This document shows positions 44,286 through 55,709 of a stretch of DNA of 64,000 bases, one piece after another. Every line of letters starts with the position of its first letter. Position 1 is the first letter of the stretch. The translations under genes were made by a program, and so were the position numbers. This stretch comes from Lingula anatina (taxonomy: Eukaryota > Brachiopoda > Lingulata > Lingulida > Lingulidae), in the NCBI RefSeq assembly GCF_001039355.2, contig NW_019774292.1, positions 139,099-203,098 of the forward strand. Reading direction: 5' to 3'. The notes under the pieces were generated by a model that saw only the letters and a list, made by a program, of their open reading frames with translations, searched no databases and was not told where the DNA came from.

Positions 44286-45467
44286 TATTTATATTTATTT
44301 ATTTATCTATCTATTTATTTTAATAAATATATAGCATATAAAATTTTGTTTTATCATGATATAAATTAATTATTGGACCTCAATGTTTTATCTGCTTAGA
44401 AAAGCGCAGTTGTTCCATTCTTAAAATATTCCAACTTCAAACAGAATATGATTACTTTTGTTACACATTGAATTGATGTGTTGGTCGCGGAATTGATATT
44501 TATGTTACTGCCTTATATGTCTAAAGATGATCGATTTTACGGGAACACAAAGTTAAATGAAATTGGATGCTTTGTGCGTACAGTAATTTGTGCTTTAATG
44601 GATTTCACTTGTTTATATCCCCTTGGTAAAATAAGAGAACTCAGCAAAGACCATTAAGGTGATTGATTATATCATGTTTTAATACATTTGTTATCCTACA
44701 TTAAGGAACGAACTCTCCAGCACCATTTAAGGTAAAAGATGTGATAACATTTTGTATAGATCAGTTCATTGTTTTTGAGCGACTTTAGTTTGCTTGTCAC
44801 TGAATGTTTAAAAAACGAGGAAAATACACCCTACCGACAGTACATTAAGCATTAAATAAATTATTTTTTCACTCGTGATCCAAATATTATATCAGACATG
44901 TCAACCTACATGTATTATGGAATCACAATATACTTTTCGATCAGCAACAGAAAACAATGCATTGAATTGCACCAAGCACTTGGACAAAATGAAACTTTGC
45001 ACACAAGCCAATCACTAAGCACACAAGCCAATCACTCCAAAAACACCAATGTCAAGGTCAAATTACCTTATAAGTGGCAATATAGGTTTTCTATTGGTTA
45101 GAAGGTACACATTTTCCCAACGGACAACGAGATATGCTTTTTACTGACGACTTGAAAAAATTTGGCACATTTTACTGTGAATAGCGGTCTTCAATATTTG
45201 TTTATCTTACTCCATTAAATAAAGTCTATAAAAATTGTAGAACCAGATATCATTTGGTCAAAGCTTTTTAATCAATGACCCCTATTTACCATTAACTGTT
45301 AAACTAAATTAACTTTCACATGGTACCGATGAACTTTGGTCACCCTATTGGTAGCGATGAACCCCTGTACCTGACAGACTAAAGTATCAGATCACAACTA
45401 GCTTCAGATTAATCCACATGATGGGATTGACACAATTATTCGCAAGTGTCTGGGTCTGAATGCTTTT

Positions 45468-45720
45468 GCTCATTTTGAGGGTCATGTTGCTGTGGCTGCC
45501 GCTGCTGAGTCTATAATTTAGCCTTTCCCAAGGTTTTTGACCTGGACTTGGTTACAATTTTGCTTGTGCAGGGATTCAATTAAATTAACCGACTAAGCAA
45601 CTAAAGCAATTTTTCCATATCAATCCTTTTTCTCTGTAAATTCAGAGTTGAACTAAAATGCTCCTTTCACTTGGAGCATAATTGCTTTTGGGCTGTTTTC
45701 CTTGTTGTTTGCTTGAGAGT
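45468..45720. repeat. Dispersed repeat, related to 62896-63254
   Basis: This stretch, from ATGCTTTTGCTCATT to CTTGAGAGT, aligns with part of the internal region and right arm of the inverted-repeat element at the right of the window, with many substitutions. It shows that element is a repeat family. Homology stops abruptly at the left end, at the edge of the exon-like fragment at 62699-62891. Confidence 0.75.
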
Positions 45721-45729
45721 CACCACCTG

Positions 45730-48200
45730 TGACACGCTGCCTCGTAAAAATGGAGCTCATCTAGCACAGTGACACGTTGAAGTAGAGAACGTTTAAACGC
45801 ATATGATAAAGCTCAACTAACACATTGCCTGGAGGAAGTGGAGGACGCTGTAGTTGATCTAACACTTTGTTTAGTGGAAGGGAATATTGGAAAATTAAAA
45901 TAACGTATTTCTTGGCGGTATCCTGATTTCAAAAAGACGATTTTGGTACATTCTGAAAATTTATCCGAGATTTCTGATGGATAACCCTTATGTGCCTTTA
46001 ATATGTTGTGCGCTAAAATGATGTTAAACATATTTACAATGATTTCATTCAAAGTTTAATGGAAACATATATGAAAGCATCTCTCATCAGAAAAAAGTTT
46101 GCGATATAACTATAGTGTACCCTATAGGACTCTGCGATAGGACTCTGCGGCACTGTAAGCCAATGGGACTGAAACGTTCATTCGGTAATGATTGATAACA
46201 AATTTATTAAAACATGATTTTCATGTCACCAATCAACTAAGGTGGTCTCAGCTAAGCTATCTCTTTATTCCCAAAGGGATCAAAACAGGCGGGCACAATT
46301 GATTGCATATTCAAAATTTGTCATTTCTTTCAATTTGTTCTACCGTAAAATCAATCATTTTTGAAAGTGCAAATAAATAATGCAAATAAAAGTTTTGCCA
46401 GTTACAAAGGTTTATCAGATGCCGTTTAATGATGATTGGGAACCACAATTATCAAAGCAACGAGTGTGGGCGACGTGGGGCCTAGGTTCCATTACAGATC
46501 TTGCCTGATTTAAGGACATAACTAATATTAGTCATATGGTTTTTTCATGGGGAATGCAAAGTAGATTTTATTCCAATTAATTAAGCAATCTTTTAAACAA
46601 ATTTCAGGCCTTCGGGGTCGCTTGAAGCGGTTGTTTCCTGTATTTCTGCCTGTCTCACCAAAAGGAGGCAATAAAGTATATACACCTGTACAACTTGGTT
46701 AAATCAAGTAAAAAGGGAAAATTCACCAATAGTGCGGTACCTCAAGGACGGTGCCTGAGTCCGTTGCTCTACATACCGAAGATAAACGAACTTAATGGAC
46801 TCTCCTTTGAGTCTATACCTCTAATGACCTCACACAGAAAATGCAAGTAGATAAAAATCACATATAAAAGCAAGTAAGTAAATTTATTTACTATAACGCC
46901 TGAAACGTGACACGGTTCAATACACGCAAAAAGTTGTCCACAAAAATAAGTAATGGCCCTAATCATAGCATGTATAACCTTCTAAAATGAATATAAACTG
47001 CCAAATATTAATACGTGTATCTGAGACATTCAAAAGACCAAAATCAAAATTAAAATATTAATGGATTATTTAATAACGAGTGCAAAAAGTTTTAAAAGCT
47101 AGCATTTAAAACTTCAATTTCTTATCTTGAAATTTTGATTTTTAATTACTATGATGGAATTTTACCTTGATACTTGATATNAACGCCTGAAACGTGACAC
47201 GGTTCAATACACGCAAAAAGTTGTCCACAAAAATAAGTAATGGCCCTAATCATAGCATGTATAACCTTCTAAAATGAATATAAACTGCCAAATATTAATA
47301 CGTGTATCTGAGACATTCAAAAGACCAAAATCAAAATTAAAATATCAATGGATTATTTAATAACGAGTGCAAAAAGTTTTAAAAGCTAGCATTTAAAACT
47401 TCCAATTTCTTATCTTGAAATTTTGATTTTTAATTACTATGATGGAATTTTACCTTGATACTTGATATGCATCAATGGTTTTTATTTGCATCAGTTAGCC
47501 ATTTCAACTGACTCTGCCTTTCGTCTTTGTATTAACCTATTTATGGGTTGCAAATTTATCTTTGTCGAAAATGTTTTTAAATGTGTGCAATGTCAGATAA
47601 CAAATACATTAAAACGTAAAACAATCAATCAAATTAAGGGGCCCTAGATCAGTTCTCTCATTTTTACAAGGGGATGACAATGATTAAATTCATTAACGCA
47701 CAAATAACAGCTAAAGCATTAAATATATCTCATTTCGTTAACTCTGTATTTCCGTAAAATCAATCAGTTATGCGAAAAATTGATAAATATAAATAATATG
47801 AAAAGACATTGTTAGACAAAAGAGCCCATGCGCGTGTAACAAATCAAACATAGCTTGCATTCAGGATAGGCCTATAGTAAACATTTATTATCATCCAGAT
47901 GCCGCATATAAGGTTATTTCTGCATCTAATTATGCAATAATGCTTCTCCTACGTGGCTAGAATAAAGAAACACACACCAAATTCATACAATTAAATTACA
48001 CTTTTATCGTCATAAATTAATATGTCTCATAGAATCACCATATGTGAAAGGTTAAGAGATCAACAGCAGCTACAGCTATTATAACGATGACTGTAATCCA
48101 TTGAACAATACTTGTACGTGATCTATGCAACGCCAAATGTTGTGGTACTGTGCCAGTTTGCTACAGCCTGCAGCCCTAGGTTTTGCAAGCATTTCTAACA
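45730..48200. other. Lectin-unit flanking sequence, first copy
   Basis: Blocks here recur in the same order downstream of lectin genes A and B: GAGCTCATCTAGCACA (45751; cf. 53357, 58655), CCAATGGGACTG (46158; cf. 53518, 58839), TATACCTCTAATGACCT (46813; cf. 53840, 59102) and the CACGGTTCAATACACGC type (46909; cf. 54134, 59400). No coding sequence is kept open between copies. Confidence 0.75.
46895..47470. repeat. 287-bp overlap duplication around N 47181
   Basis: 46895-47180 is repeated almost exactly at 47182-47468, separated by one N. The right copy continues into unique sequence. Probable unmerged contig overlap. Confidence 0.95.
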
Positions 48201-48202
48201 GT

Positions 48203-49748
48203 AAAAGCACGAAAAAATGTAGATGGTACTAGGACATTACAACTTTGCACAGCGGCCGCCTCCCTCAGCACGCTAAGGGATATATATGCGGGCGTACCTA
48301 CGGACTCCGTGTGGTAATGTGCGTGTTGCGATGTCTGGATATTTACGTTTGTACCCTCCATGTCTATGATATAAGTGTATAATGCATCATGATCATTGTG
48401 GTGAACAAAAAATGTTCTTAAATTTAACATGCTCTCGGTTCACCTGTTGCGTTCTTCAATTAAATATACCCTTATGTCCCTTGACAAATTTGTTTTTCAT
48501 CATCCTTATTATAGACGAAAGTTTCTTTTTCGATTTCCGCATTATCCGTGTGAACTTTACATATCTAATTATTTCGCCGTAATTTCATCGTAGCGGCTTG
48601 CAGCAGGCACCCAAAGTTACAGTTATATCCTGTGATAGCCGTGAATTTCATTTTGCCTTTCCTTTCATCATTGTCACCTGTGTTACTGCAATCAGGATAA
48701 TATCCAGTTAGGTGATTGCTAATGCACCTTCCAAACCACCAGCCCCCACCTGAAATATATATAAAAGTGAAATGTGATAAAATCACTATTGCTCAATGTC
48801 TTCATCACTAAACATAATATAAACAAATAATCTAAACGCTTTTTTTTTTTTGACAAGAGACAATTTATCTATCAGATGACAAGTTTAAATTTTATCTTGA
48901 GGAAACCGACCTCTGGGTATTATTATCATAACATAATAATGTTATATTTATTGACTTTTGGAGTTAGGACAATGTTGTTTTGCAGATATCAGAAAAAGTC
49001 GACTTCAGCCAAATTCGTTAATTGTATTATGCTCTCAGTTTTTAATGCAGTAGTTTAATTAGACAGCTATTTCTTATGCACTTTCATGCTGTCATACACT
49101 GTATCAGTGTTATAATACCCTCTAGCCAGTGAATCACTATATTGGAATTTTATTCTTTTCTCAATTATAAATATTGCCTACCGTGTTGCTCAGCACACGT
49201 TTCCGAAATGTTAATGTAAGAGGGGGTATCCATGTTGTCAATGGTTCCAAAAGGACGTCCAAAGATTTCCTCAAGTCTAAACACGCTAGTTGTGTTGTAG
49301 GACTCAAAGGTAAGGGCGTCTACAGCATATTTCATTGTCTCATTCTGTATTCTAAACAGGTTACATAAATTAAGATCATATCTTGCTGTGTGACGTCTGA
49401 ATACTACCCATCTAGATCGATTATGCCATGGTCAAACACACTATTGACAGAAAAGCTAATGGCGCGTTTTTGACCGGGAGGGATAGCAGAGAGATATTAC
49501 CAGTTCAAAATAACGTCCCATGTTCGTCGTTTCATCTCCCAGGTGAGAGGAAAATATTCGTCTGTCAAAATGATGGAAGAAGTGCACACCAATCGGCCAC
49601 AATCAAAATTTTTGATTATTGATGGTCGTTAATCTCAAGGACGAAATTTTATTGTACCACCAGCGTTAGCGCTGGCGGTACACATGGTTTTAGTCCCGAC
49701 CGGATCGTTCCGCCGGCTCCGCCTACAAGTTACCGTTACCGCTTCTCC
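48203..49748. repeat. Left partner of the duplication around N 49749
   Basis: 48203-49357 matches 49750-50937 with small differences and a much shorter TA tract; the last ~390 bases do not match. These final bases include a GC-rich palindrome (CCAGCGTTAGCGCTGG, 49663-49678) that looks like repeat sequence at a contig end. Confidence 0.85.
48565..49357 (-). pseudogene. Truncated PAN-fibrinogen lectin copy (last exon plus end of exon 4)
   Basis: The terminal exon at 48565-48749 is open and reads GGGWWFGRC to LRRNN. The 3' end of exon 4 starts at 49182, with donor GTAGGC and CAEQHG before it. Upstream of about 49357 the similarity to gene A stops in mid-exon. Instead 49366-49620 resembles the last intron of gene B (55920-56215). 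At 49749 the sequence meets an N, and gene A's 3' flank restarts. Either this is a broken, recombined copy, or the end of an alternative contig of gene A. No promoter or N-terminal exons are present. Confidence 0.65.
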
Positions 49749-50111
49749 NAAAAGCATGAAAAAATGTAGATGGTACTAGGACATTACAACTTTGCACAGC
49801 GGCCGCCTCCGTCAGCACGCTAAGGGATATATATGCGGGCGTACCTACGGACTCCGTGTGGTAATGTGCGTGTTGCGATGTCTGGATATTTACGTTTGTA
49901 CCCTCCATGTCTATGATATAAGTGTATAATGCATCATGATCATTGTGGTGAACAAAAAATGCTCTTAAGTTTAACATGCTCTCGGTCCACCTGTTGCGTT
50001 CTTCAATTAAATGTACCCTTGTGTCCCTTAACAAATTTGTTTTTCATCATCCTTATTACAGATGAAAGTTTCTTTTTCGATTTCCGCATTATCCATGTGA
50101 ACTTCACACAA

Positions 50112-50309
50112 CTAATTATTTGGCCGTAATTTCACCGTAGCGGCTTGCAGCAGGCACCCAAAGTCACAGTTATATCCTGTGATAGCCGCGAATTTCATTT
50201 TGCTTTTCCTTTCACTAACGACACCTGGGTTATTGCAATCAGGATAATATCCAGTTGGGTGATTGTACGTGCATCTTGCAAACCACCAGCCCCCACCTGA
50301 AATATATAT

Positions 50310-50375
<66 letters not shown>

Positions 50376-52478
50376 GTGAAATGTGATAAAATCACTATTG
50401 CTCAATGTCTTCATCACTAAACATAATATAAACAAATTATCGAATCGCTGATTTTTTATATTTTGTGACAAGAGGCAATTTATCTATCAGATGACAAGTT
50501 TAAATTTTATCTTGAGGAAACCGACCTCTGGGTATCATAACATAATAATGTAACTTTCATTGACTTTTGGGATTAGGTCAATGATGTTTTGCAGATATCA
50601 GAAAAATGAAGTCGACTTCAGTCATATTCGTTAATTGTATTATGTTCTCAACCTTTATTGCGGTATTTCAATTAGAAAGCGATATTTTATCATATACTAC
50701 CCTCTAGCCAGTGAATCCCTATATTGGAATTTTATTCTTTTCTCAATTATAAATATTGCCTACCGTGTTGCTCAGCACACGTTTTCGAAATGTTAAGATA
50801 AGAGGTGGTTTTCATGTTGTCAGTGGTTCCAAAAGGACGTCCAAAGATTTCATCAAGTTTAAACACGCTAGTTGTGTTGTAGGACTCAAGAGAAAGGGCG
50901 TCTACAGCATATTTCATTGTCTCATTCTGTATTCTAAACTCGTTCCATTTGACGTAGTAATAATTGCCGTTGCAGGACAACATATCAACCAGCATGGAGT
51001 AATTTCCTTGATTGGTTAACGCATGAAGGGCCTCATTGCCCATCCAGAACTGTAGGCGGGGATCCCCAAAACCATGCTTATATTCAGCCCAGTTTCTGTT
51101 AAAGTTCATTGTGTTGTCATATCTTCTCATCACAACAAGCCATCCGCTGTCACAATAAACTTCCTTTGTTCCAAATCCTTTTATATTGATATGGAATATT
51201 CCTGACCCATCTATTAAAACAAAAAAAAAATTAGTTGCGGTGTCCATAAGTGTGTAGACGGTCGAGCACGATGATTAGCGATTGCGTTTTAAAACTTTGC
51301 AGGCAATCAACACAGTGTGCAACATTTAGATTTAATATGAAACGTTTGGGGTAGGTAACAGACACCTCTCTATTAAGGACTATTTATTAGTTTTAAGTAA
51401 AATAGTCATCAAACACAGCAAAATCTGCACTGTTCCGTTTTTTTTTTTTTTACGACACCATTCAATACTTGCCAAAATTAACCAACAACCCCGTCAACCA
51501 TGACGACAGAGATGTGTATGGATACAGACAAAGAAAACAAATTATAATTAAAAGCCGTTTCTATATTTTGTTACAGATATATACACACAAAAAAATAAAA
51601 TTCTATAAAACTTACCTAGATTATTGCAGTCCATTTCTTCCTGAAATATGGCAGAAAGATTACACGAATGTAAAGAGGTTATATATATTCAGTCAGAAAA
51701 AAATTCATTGCTTTAACCTTTCTAACCATCCTATTGATTTGTGCTTTTATCTGTATTGATTGAAAACGTATCTTTCTTTGAAGAAATAATATAACGGACT
51801 TATATGTTGATGATGCTGCATCAAAGATTAAAAAAATAAACGTAGTTTAAATGTATATACTTACCTTAGCATCCTCATAATACATTCCACCTTCATGACG
51901 CACTAGTATGTCAGTGTTGATAGCCTTGAGGGTATTCAGTTCACAATTTTCTGTAAAAACAACAAGACTGAATTTTGACAACATGCCACAATGGCATTCA
52001 ATTGAAACAATTGCGTCTGATTAGGAGAACCTAACTATTGCCTTATTAAATCTGTAATGTTCGTTAAATGCACGAATTCAGAATTCTGAATCCTGGAAAT
52101 GTATTTATAAAATGTTTCCTTCAATAAACAAATTCCTTTGCTATGTTCATCCTTCATGTAGAAGTTGATAAAAGGACTGTTTCCTGTCACTGTAATAAAA
52201 ATATTACTCGAGTTTTACAAAACATCAGCAATAATACAATATTGTATATGACCCTTACCTATGTTCCTTGTTTTGAAGTAGTTCCAGGAACGGCATCCAT
52301 CCGTTTGTGAACATTCTAATGCACAACTTAAAGCGCCCTGTGCTGTCACTTTCTTCAATGCAGGCGACGGTAAAATGGCATCTTTGGTACCATCGAAACA
52401 GGCGTATTTGATATTTTGTTGTGTTGTGAACAGTACAAGAAATGGCATAAATAAAAAATATTTTATCTTTAGTCCCAT
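50112..52478 (-). CDS. Secreted PAN/apple plus fibrinogen-related-domain lectin, gene A
   Basis: Five exons on the minus strand: 52259-52478, 51865-51950, 51616-51640, 50764-51210, 50112-50296. All have GT/AG sites and matching phases, giving 320 residues. Residues 1-20 form a signal peptide (YFLFMPFLVLF core). A PAN/apple-type domain follows, with Cys at ACFDG, SCALEC, GCRSW and ENCEL. A fibrinogen-related domain starts at MDCNNLDG and continues with VYCDSGWLVVMRR, QFWMGNEAL and TCAEQHGGGWW to the end. The family is secreted and binds carbohydrate or microbial surfaces in invertebrate immunity. The usual calcium site before the TCAEQH cysteine is degenerate (GTTDNMKTT). The neighbours are paralogues in the same direction. 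Confidence 0.88.
50308..50372. repeat. TA microsatellite in last intron of lectin gene A
   Basis: About 65 bp of TA repeats directly upstream of the last exon's acceptor on the minus strand. The matching place in the truncated copy (48752-48770) has almost none, so the tract is newly expanded or haplotype-specific. Confidence 0.95.
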
Positions 52479-52540
52479 GATAAAATCTACGCCACCGGAT
52501 TGCTCTAGTAAAGATTTATGAGGATGCCAACCAACACTAA

Positions 52541-53040
52541 TATCGAAGCTGTGTATTTTGTAAACTTTCCTAAAGTGGTATTTACGTTAGCAGACTTTGG
52601 GATAACTTTGAGATCTATCATGGAGCAGATCAGTGCAACCATCTAACTTTAATGCCGTATGTGTGCTCAGTAATATATGGTCCCTTTATACAGCAAATAT
52701 ATACTTGAGTTATCTGTTGTATTTAGCCATTATTTCTGTTAAATGTAGTGTTATTGATCGCCTTGATATAAATACATTATTATTGGAAATGTGACAAAAC
52801 TGAAGGCATAAAAACACACATCTGCGTAATGAAGATTTGACGATGCAACCAACATCGACATCGAAGCTGTGTGTTTTGTTAACTTTTCCAAAATAATCAA
52901 TGCCCATTTCTTTTAAATGTAGTGTTATTGATCGCCTTGATGTTAATACATTATTATTGGATATGTGACAAATTTGAAGGCATAAACAATCACCTCAACA
53001 TTATGAATATTTGACGATGCAGGTGCACTTAACGGCTTAA
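52541..53040. repeat. Local duplication upstream of lectin gene A
   Basis: Two diverged copies of the same ~315 bp sequence (52541 onward and 52855 onward, each starting near ATCGAAGCTGTGT and containing TGTAGTGTTATTGATCGCC) lie in tandem. Gene B has a single copy (58155 onward). Confidence 0.8.
52684..52690 (-). promoter_or_regulatory. Possible TATA box of lectin gene A
   Basis: TATAAAG on the minus strand about 205 bases upstream of the gene A start codon. It sits in a segment (about 52565-52855) that gene B lacks. The position would give a 5'UTR of about 175 bases. Weak evidence: one short motif in AT-rich DNA. Confidence 0.3.
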
Positions 53041-55700
53041 AGTTTTTATTAGGTTTGGATTTTTTCACCTACTTCACGACTGAACATAACTCTGAAGTAT
53101 ATCTTTCCCTTCTTTTGAAGTGTACATAGCAGTTAGGGTCGACAACACTTTATTGTGGGGGTGGCGTAAATCCAGGAATATAGGGTGAAAAGGCAGCAAA
53201 GAATCATAGTCAAAAGTCGGTTTAATGAATCCAGATACCAAACGGGATGTATTATTAAACATGCAGATATATTACAGTGTCCAGATGTGCCAGGTGATCC
53301 CAAATGCATTTTAATACGCATTTCGCAACATGTGACACAACGTCTGGTGAAAAAGGAGCTTATCTAGCACATTGGCTGGTGAAGTGGGGAACAAAGTAGT
53401 TCATCAAACACGTTGCTTAGTGGAAGTGGAGGACACATAGATTTTCACAAAGATTCTCCTCAGAAAAAAGTCGCTGTATATCCCTGTACGTACAAAAGGA
53501 CCGTGCAACACTGTAAACCAATGGGACTGGAGCATTCATTTGATATTTCACATGATATAATCAATCATCTTAAATGGTATCTGCCGAGTTGTCTTATTTT
53601 TCCAAGGGGATCAAAACAAATTAAATTGATAACAACGCAAATAACAGTGCATAGAAAACATCTTTCTTCATTTAACTCTGTATTCCCCCCAAAAAATCAA
53701 TCACTTTTGAAAATACAAGTGATTCTAAAGAAAAAAAGGCAAACGGTCAATCATTTAAACGCCAGGATACCTAAATCCATACCCTCCAGATGGACTAAGC
53801 TGATATACTTATGTCTCAACATATAACTTCCTTTGGGTCTATACCTCTAATGACCTCACATAAATAATGCAAGTAGACAAAATCACAAAAAAAAGCAAGT
53901 AAACAGATTTATTTACTATAACGCCCGGAACGAGCAACTGATCTTGTGAAATATAACCAGATACATATGTAGTCATATAATGTTCTAGCATATGCCTTTC
54001 TTGTTGGCACTTTGGCCTATATAAATGATTATTTGATTTAGTAGAACAGTCTCTGGGAACAGCGCCGATAATCTTTCCTGAACTTGAGTGAGGTGTTGCT
54101 AGTAAACAAAATGGACATTAAATATTGAGGAAAACACGGTTTGATACACGCAAGAATGTTGTCTACAAAAGCAAGTAATGAACTTAACCATAGACAGTAG
54201 AACCTTCTAAAATCAATACAAACTGTCAAATATTAATACGTGTACCAGAGACACTCGAAACACCTAAATCAAAACTAAAAGACAAATGAGTGATTTTATT
54301 ACAAGTGCATATGCAAAGGTTTAAAAGCTAACATTTGAACTTTTAAATTTTAAACTTTTATATTTTGGTTTACAATTACTGTACTAGAATTTTATCTTGA
54401 TAGTTAATATAAATCAATTTTGTTTTATTTTCATAAATAAGCAATTTCATCTGACTCTGCAATTAGGTTTAGTATTTATCCAACGAGTTATGGGTTGCTA
54501 AAATTTCTACTTTTGACGAGAATGTTTCTGAATGTATCCAACGTGTGTTGGGTAGTTACTTTGGCACTCTCCATATCTAAATTACATGCAGTGTACAATG
54601 TATTTTGATCATTGTGGCGAACAAAACTTCTGTTAAGTTTAACGCTTAAAGGGCTGGCTTGATAAAAATGGGTCATTTTTATTGGAATTTTTTTTTGGGG
54701 GGGGGGGGCTGGCAGTACTAGAGGACAAGCTTCACAGACTTTCACAGAGGCACTGGGTTGTTTCTAGAAAAAATGCTATAATATCACGTTTGTATATTAA
54801 CAACCCTGTAGGATAAGACTGAGATACATTGTGATCAAATAGGACTGGGTATTCATTAGGTAATATTGGATAACAAATGTATTAAAGCATGATGCAGTCA
54901 ATCAACTTAAGTGGTCTCAGCTCAGTTCTTCCTTTTTAGAACACAATGTCAATAATTAAATTAATTAACACACTAATAACAGCTAAATGCAAAAAAATAA
55001 TACAAACATCAATTAAATGTAACAAAAGTAATCATATCCTGTTTGAAGTTAAAGTTGGAATATTTCAGAATGGTTTGATTTGGAACAACTGCGTCCTTGC
55101 TAAAATATGTACCGTACATCTGGTTTTTCCCGACTGATAAGCAGATAAAACCTTAAGGTCCATTAATTCAATTATATCAAAATAGAACAAAATTTTATGT
55201 ATTATAATACAATAAATTTATTTAAATAAACAGATAAATAAATATAAATAATATAAACAGATATTATAAGACATCAGAACCCATGTACGTTTAACAGATC
55301 AAACATAGCGGACATTAAAATTGCTTCTAGAGCGACTGCTACTACGATAAAATATACAGTGTATAATGCAGGTAATAAAAACCCTAGGGAAAGCATGTGA
55401 ACATATCAAAACATCATAAACGATAGATAAAAGTAAGTATACGGAACCCTCACAGTGTCAATACAGTTTTCGTACACCCTCCTTGCTGCTTGCTTAAATA
55501 GCAATACGTTGTCGGTACAGCCCTCAATGTTATTTAGCACCTATCAACATATCAAAAATTTAAAGCAAGTAAATTACATTTATATCATCATAATTGTTAT
55601 GCCTCATAAAGCCACCAAACGTGAAAGAGATCAACAGCATCCTTGGTCTAACTAGTTCGCGTATCAAATATGGCGTGCACTTGATCATGGATTCTAGTTA
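53040..55700. other. Intergenic unit between lectin genes A and B
   Basis: No gene supported. The sequence is colinear with 58320-61060 (and in part 45730-48200), so it belongs to the duplicated unit. Short frames (53074-53262, 54488-54745) have relatives in the sister unit, but changes are not confined to third codon positions and ends are not conserved. A T/G run is at 54687-54708. Confidence 0.65.
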
Positions 55701-55709
55701 GTCACACAT

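Larger units (their letters stand above)
40400..45460. other. No convincing gene; AT-rich sequence with repeats
   Basis: Apart from the 34-bp minisatellite, the hairpin element near 43.75 kb and the inverted lectin-unit fragment near 44.03 kb, I see only AT-rich sequence. The open frames here are short, low in complexity and lack splice context. Confidence 0.6.

Noticed and set aside
48176-48430. Minus-strand frame with HHNDHDALYT, related to 49723-50034, 54488-54745 and 59733-59972
   Set aside because: Recurs only as part of the duplicated flank; frames and ends are not conserved in the 54.6 and 59.8 kb copies.
53074-53262. Minus-strand frame similar to 58345-58539 (GFIKPTFD, YTSKEGKDIL)
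   Set aside because: Both sister units keep a frame, but most differences change amino acids and the ends differ; this is as expected for neutral non-coding duplicates.
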